Source of the DNA: Chloroflexota bacterium
GTDB lineage: Bacteria; Chloroflexota; Anaerolineae; Promineifilales; Promineifilaceae
Direction: 5' to 3'
DNA: 64,000 nucleotides
Assembly: GCA_014584575.1 (NCBI GenBank)
Contig: JACTMP010000063.1
Coordinates: forward strand, 157,005 to 221,004
The translations under genes and the position numbers were made by a program. The notes beneath the pieces were generated by a model that searched no databases, was not told the origin of the DNA, and was given only the letters and a program-made list of their open reading frames with translations. Positions 18,688 through 28,137 of this stretch are shown in pieces. Each line of letters opens with the position of its first letter. Positions within the stretch are counted from its first letter, which is position 1.

Positions 18688-18691
18688 TCAA

Positions 18692-19063
18692 ATGGCAAGA
18701 GAGTTTCGAGAATTTTTGAATCGAGGCAATGTGATTGATCTGGCAGTTGCCGTTATCCTGGGGGCTGCGTTCACGGCCATCATCAATTCATTGGTCAATG
18801 ATATCATAATGCCGATTATTGGTGTTTTGTTAGGTGGACTGGACTTCGCCACACTTTCGGTGCAGGTAGGCGAGGCCGTCATTGCCTATGGCAATTTCAT
18901 TCAGGCGATTATTAACTTTGTGATTATTGCCTTTGTTATCTTCATGATTGTGCGGTATTACAACCGGCTGGCTCGACAAAAAGAAACAGCACCAGCAGCG
19001 CCGCCGTCGCCACCAGAGGATGTACTACTGCTCCGTGAGATTCGGGATTTGTTGAAGAAGTAA
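18692..19063 (+). CDS. mscL: Large-conductance mechanosensitive channel
   Basis: Inner-membrane pore that opens under membrane tension and releases solutes on osmotic downshock. 123 residues: the conserved N-terminus and first helix (REFLNRGNVIDLAVAVILG), a periplasmic loop, a second membrane helix (AIINFVIIAFVIFMIV) and a charged cytoplasmic helix. ATG 18692 is chosen over an upstream in-frame start because GGGAGG lies at the right distance. A clear terminator follows. Confidence 0.95.
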   Translation: MAREFREFLNRGNVIDLAVAVILGAAFTAIINSLVNDIIMPIIGVLLGGLDFATLSVQVGEAVIAYGNFIQAIINFVIIAFVIFMIVRYYNRLARQKETAPAAPPSPPEDVLLLREIRDLLKK

Positions 19064-19066
19064 AAA

Positions 19067-19097
19067 AAGGGTGTACCAATCTGGTACACCCTTTTGG
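19067..19097 (+). terminator. Rho-independent terminator after mscL
   Basis: AAGGGTGTACCA (19067-19078) and TGGTACACCCTT (19082-19093) form a 12-bp stem with a 3-base loop and A/T-rich flanks. It lies between the convergent mscL and EF-G-like genes and may serve both. Confidence 0.8.
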
Positions 19098-21173
19098 TTA
19101 GTGTGTATTGTGTTCTTCGCGGCGCGCCCTGGCTTCGGCGGCGATTTTTTCTTGCATGTGGGAAGGGACACGGCCGTAATTCTGGAACACCATGCTAAAC
19201 ACCCCCCGCCCCTGGGTCATGGAGCGCAAGTCGGCGGAGTAGGCTTGCATTTCGGCCAGCGGCACTTCCGCCCGGACAATGCTCTTGGTCCCATCCTGAT
19301 CCATCCCCAGCACCCGCGCCCGGCGCGTGTTCAGGTCGCCCATAATGTCTCCCATATTGTCTGAGGGGACGGTGATAGTGACCATGTAAATTGGCTCTAA
19401 CATGATCGGGCCAGCTTCCATCATCGCTTTCTTAAAACCTTCGCGCCCGGCGGTTTGGAAGGCGATTTCTTTGGAATCAACCGGGTGTTCTTTTCCATCA
19501 TAGACAATGGCCTTGACGCCAACCACCGGATACCCGGCAATTGGCCCGGCGTCTAGCGCCTGGCGGCACCCCTTTTCCGTCGCGGCTACAAACGGCGCCG
19601 AAATAGACCCACCAAAAATCTCGGAAGCAAACTCAAAACCGGCGTCATCGTCTAACGATTCCACGCGCAAGAAAACACGGGCATACTGGCCGGCGCCGCC
19701 CGTTTGTTTCTTGTGGGTGTATTCAGCCTGCGCGGTGCGGGTGATTGTCTCCCGGTAGGGGATTAGCGGCACACTGGTGGTCATGTTGACGCCAAATTTT
19801 TGCTGCGCTTTTTTAACGGCAATTTCCAGATGGGTATTGCCCATACCCGCCAGTATGGTTTCGTGGGTGGCCTGCTCTGTGTGCCAGTGCAGGGTCAGGT
19901 CTTCGCTAACCAGCCGGTTAAGTGACTGGCTGAGTTTGGCCACATCGGACTGGCTGACGGGGTGAATGGCGACCTGAGCAATGGGCGGTGGCTGCTGAAT
20001 GGCTTCAAGTTTGAGCTTGCGACCACGATCACACAGGGTGTCGTTGGTGCCTGTTTCGCCCAGTTTTACCACAGCGCCGATGTCGCCAGCGTGCAAACGG
20101 GGGATGGGGATTTGCTCCTTGCCGCGCAGCAGTTGCAGCGAACCAACACGCACTTCGCTGTCGGCGTTGGCGTCCCAGACGCGGCTGTCGGATTCCACAA
20201 CGCCGCCATAGACGCGCAAATAGCTCATCTTGCCATAAGGGTCTTCGCGGGTTTTGAAGACAAATGCGGCCAGGGGGGAACTATCGCTAACGGGGTGTTC
20301 GACGGTATCGCCATTGGCGGCTACGGCCGTGAATGGCCCCACTTCATCCGGCGCCGGAAACAGCCGCATGATGGCGTTTAATACCGGCACAACGGCAATA
20401 CCGGCTTGTGGTGCACTATATAACACCGGCACACACAAACCCTGCTGCATTGCCAGTTTCAGGCCGCGCACAATATCCTCATCTGGCAGCGTGTCTTCTT
20501 CAAAATACTTCTCCATCAAAGCGTCATCGCCTTCGGCGGCAGCTTCAATGACGGCCATGTGGGCTGCTTCGGCTGCTTCCACCATATCCGGTGGGATGGG
20601 GCTACGTTCATCTTTGTCGCCCAGGCGGGCTTCCATGGAGAGCAGGTCTACCACCCCTTTGAACGAGGGGCCTTCACCGATGGGTAACTGCAACGGCACA
20701 AAGTTCCCTTTCAGATTGTCGCGGACGCTGTTCAGAGCGCGTTGTGCGCGCACATTGTCACGGTCCATCTTGTTGATGACAATCACACGGGGCAGGTTTT
20801 GTTGTTCGGCGGCGTGCCAGACCAACTCGGTGCCCACTTCCACGCCAGCGACGGCCTCGACAAGAACGAGAGCGCCCTCTACCACGCGCAGGGCGGCGTT
20901 TACTTCGCCGATAAAATCGGCAAAACCGGGTGTGTCCAGAATGTTCAGTTTATGGTCACGCCATTCGATGGGGGCAATGGCAGCCGCTACAGAACTGTTG
21001 CGGGCCATTTCTTCTTCTTCAAAGTCCATAACGGCCGTGCCATTTTGCACATTGCCCATGCGCGTTGTCGCCCCTGTGTTGAACAGTGCCCGTTCCACAA
21101 AGGTCGTCTTGCCCGCGCCGTTATGAGAGATGAGAGCTACGTTGCGAATCTGACTTGTCTTATACTCTTTCAT
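19098..21173 (-). CDS. EF-G-like translational GTPase with altered switch II
   Basis: 691-residue paralogue of elongation factor G; domains follow the EF-G order (GTPase about 8-270, then domains II-V). G1 is SHNGAGKTT, G4 is NKMD. G3 reads DTPGFADF: the catalytic histidine of DTPGHVDF is Phe84. A similar change (often Tyr) is, from memory, typical of the EF-G-like subgroup that is distinct from true FusA. Its job is unknown; ribosome recycling or stress-specific translocation are possibilities. It is not next to rpsL/rpsG/tuf, which also argues against the housekeeping factor. Confidence 0.85.
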   Translation of the reverse strand: MKEYKTSQIRNVALISHNGAGKTTFVERALFNTGATTRMGNVQNGTAVMDFEEEEMARNSSVAAAIAPIEWRDHKLNILDTPGFADFIGEVNAALRVVEGALVLVEAVAGVEVGTELVWHAAEQQNLPRVIVINKMDRDNVRAQRALNSVRDNLKGNFVPLQLPIGEGPSFKGVVDLLSMEARLGDKDERSPIPPDMVEAAEAAHMAVIEAAAEGDDALMEKYFEEDTLPDEDIVRGLKLAMQQGLCVPVLYSAPQAGIAVVPVLNAIMRLFPAPDEVGPFTAVAANGDTVEHPVSDSSPLAAFVFKTREDPYGKMSYLRVYGGVVESDSRVWDANADSEVRVGSLQLLRGKEQIPIPRLHAGDIGAVVKLGETGTNDTLCDRGRKLKLEAIQQPPPIAQVAIHPVSQSDVAKLSQSLNRLVSEDLTLHWHTEQATHETILAGMGNTHLEIAVKKAQQKFGVNMTTSVPLIPYRETITRTAQAEYTHKKQTGGAGQYARVFLRVESLDDDAGFEFASEIFGGSISAPFVAATEKGCRQALDAGPIAGYPVVGVKAIVYDGKEHPVDSKEIAFQTAGREGFKKAMMEAGPIMLEPIYMVTITVPSDNMGDIMGDLNTRRARVLGMDQDGTKSIVRAEVPLAEMQAYSADLRSMTQGRGVFSMVFQNYGRVPSHMQEKIAAEARARREEHNTH

Positions 21174-21324
21174 GCGCTAAGAACCTCTTAAATTTTTGTT
21201 TTTTATGGTTTGTTTGGGTAGGTGGTCTTTCTCCGTCGCTTTCTCCGTCGGCTGGCGGATTGTAGACCAAAGGAGGGGGGTTGTCAAAACGGGACACACC
21301 GGAATTTGTGGTATAGATTGTCGC

Positions 21325-22060
21325 TCAGGGGTTGTAAAAAACTATTTCGCACTTCCCCCCGTTCACCTGCACCCAGTCACCCGTTTGCAACCGCGCGGTG
21401 GCATTGCCCGTGCCCACCACCGCCGGAATGCCCAGTTCGCGGGCGACAATGGCGGCATGGGACAGCGGCGCGCCCACATCGGTGATGACCGCGCTCGCTT
21501 TGGGGAAAAGGGGCGTCCAGCCAATATTCGTCGTCGCCGTCACCAGGATTTCGCCCGGTTGCAGCAGGTGGCCCTGCTCCGGCGCGTCCAGGCGGCGCAC
21601 TTTTTAGCAGGGCGCGCAGCACCGTCCAACGCAAAAACGGGATGAGCGACAGTGTCACATTCTCCGGCAAATAGCCAAAAAATTCGCGCATTTGTATTTG
21701 GGTGCGGCTATGGCTGTAGCCCAGGGCGTGGAACATGGAAGCGGCCAGGCTGGCATTCATATAAAAACGGGCGCTGATATTGCCAAACAGTGGGTGCCAG
21801 CCGGGCAGGGGAATGGTGAACGCTTCACGGCCGTAAATTTGCAGCAGCGACCACGTCATGGGTGTCATCACATCGGGCACGGCTTCGCCAAAATTGGCGT
21901 TGGTCCACAGATAGTTTCCGCGCAGACTATCATTCCATTCGCCCGTTGCCGGGTTATAGGGCTGCATGGTGGTAATGGGGCGGGCTTGCAGCAGGTAAAC
22001 TTGGCCCCGGCTACCGCCCATTCAATGTCTTGCGGGCCGTGCCGATCATGTTCCATTCGA
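21325..22060 (-). pseudogene. Remnant of a PEP-synthase-like gene
   Basis: Two blocks of a PEP-utilising enzyme survive in different frames. The upstream block has the GPQDIEWAV and GQVYLLQARPITT motifs of the end of the nucleotide-binding half, with a frameshift between them, and runs to FLRWTVLRALLK. The downstream block (21325-21600) is the swivelling phosphohistidine domain (GAPLSHAAIVARELGIPAVVG). The catalytic N-terminus and most of the middle are missing. The pieces cannot make a working enzyme. Confidence 0.7.
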
Positions 22061-22146
22061 GAGTCATGTTAATTTCCTTGTTCAGCCGCTACCACACACC
22101 GGGCAGCCGCCGATGGCGGCTTTTGCACGTAGTCAGAATACGCGGC

Positions 22147-23256
22147 TTAGTTAATCACGGCCGTGTTCGCCCACACCCGCCCCGCATCCGTCAACAACAA
22201 ATGCCCGTTTTGCCGTACCACCAGCGCATCCCGCACCGCCCGCTGCACCACCTTCGTGGCAAACTCCGGCGGCCAGCGCAAATGGTAAATCAAATGATCC
22301 ACGCGACACTCCTCCGCATACTCCGGCTGCCCTTCATGGTTCAGCAAATGGATAGTGAGCATCGTCTCCGCAAAGCGCCACTTTTGCTGTTGTTGCTGCC
22401 GCGCTCTGGCAACCAGCCCGCGCTGTGGCGAGAAGAGAAAGGCCAGCCCAAACAGCAGGCCCAACATCATCACCATCGCCCCGCCGATGTTCGTGTCCAG
22501 CGTCCGCGCCACCCAGTAACCAGAGATACCACCCACCATACCTACGGCCACGCTCAGCGCCAACAGATAGGGTAGCCGATTGGTGAGCAAATACGCTGTG
22601 GCCGGGGGGACAATCATCAAGGCAATCACCAGGATAGAACCCACAGCGTCAAATGCACCAACGGCCGTGACCGACACCATACCCATCAGCCCATAATGAA
22701 TCAGCGCCGGTGAAAACCCCAACGCCGCCGCCAATCCCGCGTCAAATGTCGCCAGTTTTAGCTCCTTATAAAACAGCCCAATCAGCAGCAAATTCAGCAG
22801 CAAGATCACACCCATCACCACCAAAGTGCGCGGCCCCAAATCAATGCCCATCACAATGGCCCGCTCAAACGGGGCAAACGCCAGATCCCCCTGAAAAACC
22901 GTGTGCTGATCCAGATGCACATTACGGGCATACACCGAAATCAAAATAATCGCCAGGCTAAACAGCGCCGGGAATACCAGGCCAATGGCCGCATCCTCCT
23001 TCACCAGCCGCGTCTTGTTCAACAGTTCCACCAGACTCACCGTCAACACCCCCACCACCGCCGCCCCCAGCATCAGCAAGGGGTGTCCCAACTCACCCAC
23101 CACAAAAAAAGCCAGCACAATGCCCAACAGCACCGTATGGCTGATGGCGTCACTCATCATCGCCATGTGCCGCAGCACCAGGAACGCACCCGGCAGCGCA
23201 CAGGCCGCCGCCACTACGGCCGCAATCAGTTGAATTTCAATTTGAGGTTGGCTCAT
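22147..23256 (-). CDS. Mn/Zn-type ABC importer permease with C-terminal winged-helix-like tail (second)
   Basis: ABC-3 family membrane protein, 369 residues from MSQPQIEI. About 8-9 hydrophobic helices with the family motifs LRHMAMMSDAISHTVLLG and GSILVIALMIVPPATA. After a basic QQQQQ stretch the last about 80 residues are soluble and helical (RVDHLIYHLRWPPEFATKVV, then LLTDAGRVWA), like a DtxR-type or other winged-helix domain. The start overlaps the end of the other permease gene by about 20 bases, so the two are probably translationally coupled. It is the last gene of the importer operon. Confidence 0.85.
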   Translation of the reverse strand: MSQPQIEIQLIAAVVAAACALPGAFLVLRHMAMMSDAISHTVLLGIVLAFFVVGELGHPLLMLGAAVVGVLTVSLVELLNKTRLVKEDAAIGLVFPALFSLAIILISVYARNVHLDQHTVFQGDLAFAPFERAIVMGIDLGPRTLVVMGVILLLNLLLIGLFYKELKLATFDAGLAAALGFSPALIHYGLMGMVSVTAVGAFDAVGSILVIALMIVPPATAYLLTNRLPYLLALSVAVGMVGGISGYWVARTLDTNIGGAMVMMLGLLFGLAFLFSPQRGLVARARQQQQQKWRFAETMLTIHLLNHEGQPEYAEECRVDHLIYHLRWPPEFATKVVQRAVRDALVVRQNGHLLLTDAGRVWANTAVIN

Positions 23257-24436
23257 CAGATGCTCCATAAACAGCCAGCGCGGATTCATTATCCGTTGGC
23301 CGCGATTCATCGTTTAGTTCCGGTGCCAATTGTTGAGCGGTTTGCAGGCCAACGGCCGTTAACGCCCACTTCCCATTCCCGCTATATTCCGTCAACCCCT
23401 GTCGCGCCAACACCTTCAGCGTGTGTTCCACACCGCCCTGGTTGGCGTTCATCGCCCGCAGCACCTCAATCGAATGTGGATGTTGCGGATTGCCGTGCTG
23501 CCGCCCCAGCACATACAAATCATGCAAAATAGCATCCGCCCGCAGCTGGCGGCGGTTGCGCCGGTGGCGCACCCAGCCCCACACCAGCCCCCGATTGGGC
23601 GCAAGCAGTATGGAACCAAAGGCGATCAGACTGATAATCAGCACAATGACCGGGCCGGTAGATAGCCCTGGCCGTGTGCTGCTGACAATGGCCCCGGCCA
23701 CGCCGTTGATCGCGCCAAAAAAAGCGGCCGTCAACGCCATCACCCAGAGCCGGTTGGTCCATTGGCGGGCGGCCGCCGCCGGAGCCACCACCATTGCACT
23801 CATCAAAATAACGCCCACCGCTTGCAGCCCAATCACAACCGCAATCACCAGTTGTGTGGTCAGCGCCACTTCCAGCGCCCGAACCGGCAGTCCCAGGCTG
23901 GCGGCATAATCCGGGTCAAAGCTAATGAGCTTGAACTCTTTCCAAAATAGTCCTAATGTGATCAATGCCAGCGCTCCCACCACTGCCATAAGGATGACGT
24001 CACCTTGCAACATGGCTGCCGCCTGCCCAAAGAGGAAGCGGTCTAGCCCTGCCTGCCGGGCGTCGGCCAGGCGCTGGGTGAAGGTGAGCAGCACAATGCC
24101 TACGCCAAAAAAGACGGAGAGGGCAATACCCAGAGCAGTGTCTTCCTTCAAATGACTATAGCGGATGATGACCAGCACAACGATGGTTGCCAGCCAGCCG
24201 GCAATCAATGCCCCAATCAGCAGGCCCAGGGGAGCGCGACTGCGGGTGAGCAAAAAGGCGATGACGACACCGGGTAAGGCAGCGTGAGAGATGGCGTCGC
24301 CAAGCAGGCTTTGTTTGCGCAGCAGGGCGAATGTGCCTAAAGTGCCAGAAACAATGCCAATCACGGCCGTGCCCAAAGCCACCGTCCGCAAGGTATAGTC
24401 AAATAACAAATCGTGTAAAAGGGTTGCCAGATCCAT
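23237..24436 (-). CDS. Mn/Zn-type ABC importer permease with C-terminal winged-helix-like tail (first)
   Basis: Second ABC-3 permease, 399 residues from MDLATLLHD. Membrane motifs LLRKQSLLGDAISHAALPGVV and GVILMSAMVVAPAAAA. The soluble C-terminus (about residue 290 on) reads like a winged helix: HSIEVLRAMNANQGGVEHTLKVLARQ followed by GKWALTAVGLQTAQQ. Paired permeases with regulator-like tails occur in TroC/TroD-type manganese systems. Sits between the ATPase and the other permease. Confidence 0.87.
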   Translation of the reverse strand: MDLATLLHDLLFDYTLRTVALGTAVIGIVSGTLGTFALLRKQSLLGDAISHAALPGVVIAFLLTRSRAPLGLLIGALIAGWLATIVVLVIIRYSHLKEDTALGIALSVFFGVGIVLLTFTQRLADARQAGLDRFLFGQAAAMLQGDVILMAVVGALALITLGLFWKEFKLISFDPDYAASLGLPVRALEVALTTQLVIAVVIGLQAVGVILMSAMVVAPAAAARQWTNRLWVMALTAAFFGAINGVAGAIVSSTRPGLSTGPVIVLIISLIAFGSILLAPNRGLVWGWVRHRRNRRQLRADAILHDLYVLGRQHGNPQHPHSIEVLRAMNANQGGVEHTLKVLARQGLTEYSGNGKWALTAVGLQTAQQLAPELNDESRPTDNESALAVYGASDEPTSN

Positions 24437-24446
24437 AATGCCTGTC

Positions 24447-24512
24447 GGCCGTAAGCCGTAAACCGTCATCCGTAAACCTATTACAGTTCACGGATGATGG
24501 ATGACGAGTTAC
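24447..24512. repeat. Stuttered hairpin of CCGTAA/GGATGA units
   Basis: CCGTAAGCCGTAAACCGTCATCC-like units face CGGATGATGGATGACG-like units in the gap between the permease and ATPase genes. Built like the other spacer hairpins with a different unit. Confidence 0.65.
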
Positions 24513-25273
24513 ACATTCCCATTCGCGGCCAAAAACGCCACCCGCCCGCCATAGGTCAGGCGCAGATTTTCTTCCGTAAAGACTTCATTCACGGGGCCGC
24601 TGGCAATGCGGCGCACGTTCAGCAGCGTGACCCAATCAAAATACTCCGGCACCGTTTGTAAATCGTGGTGGACAACGATCACCGTTTTCCCGGCAGCGCG
24701 TAACGTTTGCAGCAGGGCCACAATGGCCTTTTCAGTGGTTGCATCTACGCCCTGAAACGGTTCATCCATCAGGTAAATCTGGGCATCCTGGGCCAATGCC
24801 CGCGCCAGAAAAACACGCTGCTGCTGCCCGCCGGAAAGCTGGCTGATTTGCCGCTGGCTGAAGGCGGCCATGCCCACTTTTTCCAGTGCGTCTTGGGCCA
24901 TCGCTTTTTCCGTTTTGCCTGGCCGTTTCAGCCAGCCCAGTTTGCCATATTGCCCCATCATCACCACATCCTGTACGTCGGTGGGAAAGTCCCAATCCAC
25001 GCTGCCACGTTGGGGTACGTAACCGACCAGTTTGCGCTGTTCGCTGTAGGCACGGCCGTAAATCTGCACCTGCCCCGCTGCCGTTTTCACCAACCCCAAC
25101 ACCGCCTTGATCAGTGTGGTTTTGCCCGCGCCATTTGGCCCCACAATCGCCATCAAAATGCCCGCCGGGGCGTCCAGGTCAATATCCCACAAGACTGGTT
25201 TATCTTTATAAGCTACCGTCAAATCGGTGATCGTGAGCGCGTTTGTTTCTGTTCGTTTAATTTCTGTTTGCAT
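24509..25273 (-). CDS. Mn/Zn-type ABC importer ATPase
   Basis: 254-residue ATPase energising metal import: Walker A GPNGAGKTT, signature LSGGQQQR, Walker B IYLMDEP, switch His in VVHHDL. The Q-loop region VPQRGSVDWDFPTDVQDVV is typical of SitB/MntB-like manganese transporters more than of ZnuC. Lies between the binding protein and the two permeases on the same strand. Confidence 0.9.
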   Translation of the reverse strand: MQTEIKRTETNALTITDLTVAYKDKPVLWDIDLDAPAGILMAIVGPNGAGKTTLIKAVLGLVKTAAGQVQIYGRAYSEQRKLVGYVPQRGSVDWDFPTDVQDVVMMGQYGKLGWLKRPGKTEKAMAQDALEKVGMAAFSQRQISQLSGGQQQRVFLARALAQDAQIYLMDEPFQGVDATTEKAIVALLQTLRAAGKTVIVVHHDLQTVPEYFDWVTLLNVRRIASGPVNEVFTEENLRLTYGGRVAFLAANGNV

Positions 25274-25286
25274 GGTGTACTCAATA

Positions 25287-25331
25287 AAGAGATTAAAGAT
25301 TGGGTAATCTCCAATCTCCAGCCTCTATTCC
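25287..25331. repeat. GGAGATT-family hairpin in the importer operon
   Basis: GAGATTAAAGATTGGG pairs imperfectly with tandem CCAATCTCC units between the binding-protein and ATPase genes. Confidence 0.65.
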
Positions 25332-25349
25332 CTTAATCAATCAAATCAA

Positions 25350-26279
25350 TCACTCTCCCAACGCCTCGGCCAACGTCCGGGCATTGTGGCGCAACATGCC
25401 GGTGTAGGTAGCCGCTTCATGCTCTTCTTCACCCAGCGCATCAGAAAACAACTCGCCGCCAATGACCACCTCAAAACCCTGGGCACGCACCGCTGCCTGC
25501 ACTGCTTCTATCGTCCCCGGCGGTACCGAGCTTTCGATAAAAATGGCCGGTATTTGCCGCTCGACAATGAAGTCGGCCAATGCCTGGACATCTTGCGTAC
25601 CGGCCTCCGATTCTGTGCTGATGCCCTGCAAACCGCGCTCTTCCAACCCATAACGCCGGGCAAAGTAGCCAAAGGCGTCATGCGCCGTAATCATTACGCG
25701 CTTGTCGGCCGGGATGCGGGCTATTTGCTCCTGGGCGTAAGCATCGGCCGTGTCAATTTCCGCCATATACTTTTCCGCATTTTCGCGGTAAACGGCCGTG
25801 TTAGCCGGGTCTGCTTCGATCAGGGTATCGCGGATGATTTCGACGGCCGTTTTGAAGAGCGCAGGGTCGTTCCAAAAGTGCGGGTCGTAGGGCGTATTGG
25901 CGTCCCAGGTGAGTAATTGAGCTTCCGGCAATTCATCGCCAAGCGCCACTACCACCTTGCTTTGGGCCATTTGCTCCATGATGCGGGCCATTTGCGCTTC
26001 CAGATGCAACCCGTTGTAAAAAATTACATCAGCTTCACTGAAAGTGGTGACGTTGCCTTCGGTGGGGACGTAGAGGTGCGGATCAATGCCGGGACCGAGC
26101 AAACCGGTGACGTCGGCGGCCTCCCCGGCCACATTGCGCACGGCGTCGGCTATCTGGCCGGTGGTGGCCACAATTTGCAAACGGCCGTCTTCCTCTGCTG
26201 CCGCGCCACCACCACAAGCAGCTAACAACATGATGCCCACAACCAGCAGGTTACCTATCCACATGTTCACAGTTCGCAT
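25350..26279 (-). CDS. Manganese/zinc-binding lipoprotein of ABC importer
   Basis: Cluster A-I solute-binding protein, 309 residues, with a lipoprotein signal (lipobox LLAAC near residue 21). Metal ligands of the PsaA/MntC type can be placed: His in GIDPHLY, His in YDPHFWND, Glu in IFIESS and a C-terminal acidic residue in ELFSDALGEEE. The long His-rich loop common in ZnuA is missing, which with the ATPase and operator features favours manganese. First gene of the four-gene operon. Confidence 0.9.
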   Translation of the reverse strand: MRTVNMWIGNLLVVGIMLLAACGGGAAAEEDGRLQIVATTGQIADAVRNVAGEAADVTGLLGPGIDPHLYVPTEGNVTTFSEADVIFYNGLHLEAQMARIMEQMAQSKVVVALGDELPEAQLLTWDANTPYDPHFWNDPALFKTAVEIIRDTLIEADPANTAVYRENAEKYMAEIDTADAYAQEQIARIPADKRVMITAHDAFGYFARRYGLEERGLQGISTESEAGTQDVQALADFIVERQIPAIFIESSVPPGTIEAVQAAVRAQGFEVVIGGELFSDALGEEEHEAATYTGMLRHNARTLAEALGE

Positions 26280-26303
26280 GATATTTACTCCAACGCATAA
26301 AAT

Positions 26304-26321
26304 TTTTAGATATGTCTAAAA
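26304..26321. promoter_or_regulatory. DtxR/MntR-like operator palindrome
   Basis: TTTTAGA (26304-26310), a 4-base centre and TCTAAAA (26315-26321) form a palindrome 24 bases upstream of the metal-binding lipoprotein gene. Spacing and sequence resemble boxes of manganese-dependent DtxR-family repressors. No such repressor gene is in the window. Confidence 0.6.
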
Positions 26322-26373
26322 TTATAGCGACGATGTGATGAGCGTCAAGTAATTTGTTTAACAGTTGTAGATT

Positions 26374-26793
26374 TTAGTTTTGGGACAGGGTTTTGATGTG
26401 GCTGAGCATGGCGCTGATGCCGTTGAGTCGCTGCCCGGAAAGGACCTGCTGCAAACCCATTTGCAGATGGAACATATCGGGCACGGCCGTGACCTCATCC
26501 GGTGTACTGCCCGCCAATCCCTCCTGCAATACAGCGGCAAACCCACGCACGGTAGGGGCTTCGGGGGGGATGTCGAAGTGGAAATGGAGACGGCCGTCTT
26601 CTTTTTCGGGGTAAATAAAAACAGGCGTCATACATTCATGTACCTGATCCATCTCTCCCTGTTTGCCTTGTAGCCAGGCCGGTAGGGGAGGCAACTTTTC
26701 TGCATATTCCAACAGCAACTCTAGCTTTTCCTGCCCTTCGCAGTAGCTAAAATCCTCGACGATCTCCTGGAGTCTCAGGGGTAGCTCGTTCAT
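26374..26793 (-). CDS. sufE: SufE-family cysteine desulfuration protein
   Basis: Accepts sulfane sulfur from a SufS-type desulfurase for Fe-S cluster assembly. 139 residues, usual length. The acceptor cysteine is Cys54 in VHECMTPV, followed by the FHFDIPPEAPTVRGFAAVL core, typical of SufE. GAGGTGAAC sits just upstream of ATG 26793. No sufBCDS nearby. It is divergent from the P450 gene at 26875. Confidence 0.9.
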   Translation of the reverse strand: MNELPLRLQEIVEDFSYCEGQEKLELLLEYAEKLPPLPAWLQGKQGEMDQVHECMTPVFIYPEKEDGRLHFHFDIPPEAPTVRGFAAVLQEGLAGSTPDEVTAVPDMFHLQMGLQQVLSGQRLNGISAMLSHIKTLSQN

Positions 26794-26874
26794 TTGTTCA
26801 CCTCATGCCATAATATGACAACTATTGTAGGCCAGCTACGGCCGTGTGCAAACCAATTCACCAATTACCGATCA

Positions 26875-28080
26875 ATGACCTTCGACCTCTTTAGCCCAGC
26901 TTTCAAACGTGACCCCTTCGCCGCCTTTGCCCGGATGCGGCAGGAAGCGCCCATTTACGCGCACGTTTCGCCCGGCGGCGCCACCACCTGGTACATCACC
27001 CGTTATGAGGATGTGCTGGCGGTACTCAAGGATAATGACCATTTTGTGAAGGATGTGCGGAACACAAAGGAAAATAAACCGGCTGCACCTGCTCGCCCTA
27101 CGCTCCATCAACTGATTAACCAGAATATGCTCTTTGCCGATCCGCCCGACCATACCCGGCTGCGGGCGCTGGTGAGCCAGGCTTTTACGCCGCGCCGCGT
27201 GGAGCAAACCGCGCCGCGCATCCAGGCCACCGCAGACGAATTGCTCGACCGGGTAGCCGCCAGGGGGCAAATGGAGTTGATCGCCGATTATGCCCTGCCA
27301 TTGCCTCTGGTAGTTATCTGCGAAATGCTGGGTATAGCGGCGGCGGATCAGGCAGATGTGGCCGACTGGTCGCAGGCGATCATCTCGCCGGGTGGGCGCG
27401 GGTTGGGGCGGCGGGCGCGTAACCAGAAGATGCGGGCGCTGGTGGCTTATTTTGAACGGATGTTTGCCGAACGCCGCCGTTGGCCGCAGGATGATCTGGT
27501 GACGGCGCTGGTGCAAGCCAGAATGGAAGCGGGCGACCGGTTGAGTGAAGCGGAGCTTTCCAGCATGGTGGCGCTGCTGTTGGTGACGGGGTTTGAGACG
27601 ACGGTGAACCTGATCGGCAATGGGGTGCTGGCGCTGCTGCTACACCCGGCGCAGTTGACCAGGCTGCGGGCGAATGAAGGGGGGTGGGATACGGCCGTTG
27701 AAGAACTCCTGCGTTACGACGGCCCCGTGGAAACCTCCACCACCCGTTGGGTGCGGGCCGATTTCACCTTCAAAGGGCACCGGATGCGGCGCGGTGACGT
27801 GGTGCGCGTTTCTCTGGCTTCGGCCAACCGGGACCCCGCCCAATTCACCGATCCCGATGAACTAGACCTGGCCCGCGCCGATAACAAACATCTGGCCTTC
27901 GGGCATGGCATCCATTACTGCCTGGGTGCGCCGTTGGCCCGCCTGGAAGGGCAGATTGGATTGCAAACACTGTTTGGTCGTTTTCCCACGCTACGGCTGG
28001 CAGTACCGCCGGAAGAACTGGTTTGGCGACCGGGCGTCTTGTTTCGTGGCTTGACAAAATTGCCACTACAGTTTGATTGA
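26875..28080 (+). CDS. Cytochrome P450 (CYP107-like, soluble)
   Basis: Haem monooxygenase, 401 residues from MTFDLFSP. I-helix oxygen-activation motif LLVTGFETTVN, ExxR in VEELLRYDGP, haem-binding FGHGIHYCLGAPLAR. FADPPDHTRLRALVSQAFTPR is a hallmark of soluble bacterial P450s. Needs separate ferredoxin and reductase partners, which are not here. Substrate unknown. An upstream in-frame start is possible but its residues look like leader sequence. No visible link to the neighbouring genes. Confidence 0.9.
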   Translation: MTFDLFSPAFKRDPFAAFARMRQEAPIYAHVSPGGATTWYITRYEDVLAVLKDNDHFVKDVRNTKENKPAAPARPTLHQLINQNMLFADPPDHTRLRALVSQAFTPRRVEQTAPRIQATADELLDRVAARGQMELIADYALPLPLVVICEMLGIAAADQADVADWSQAIISPGGRGLGRRARNQKMRALVAYFERMFAERRRWPQDDLVTALVQARMEAGDRLSEAELSSMVALLLVTGFETTVNLIGNGVLALLLHPAQLTRLRANEGGWDTAVEELLRYDGPVETSTTRWVRADFTFKGHRMRRGDVVRVSLASANRDPAQFTDPDELDLARADNKHLAFGHGIHYCLGAPLARLEGQIGLQTLFGRFPTLRLAVPPEELVWRPGVLFRGLTKLPLQFD

Positions 28081-28137
28081 GTGGATGACCCACTCTCTAA
28101 TCTCGAATATGCTATACTTTCACCAGGAGAAATACCT

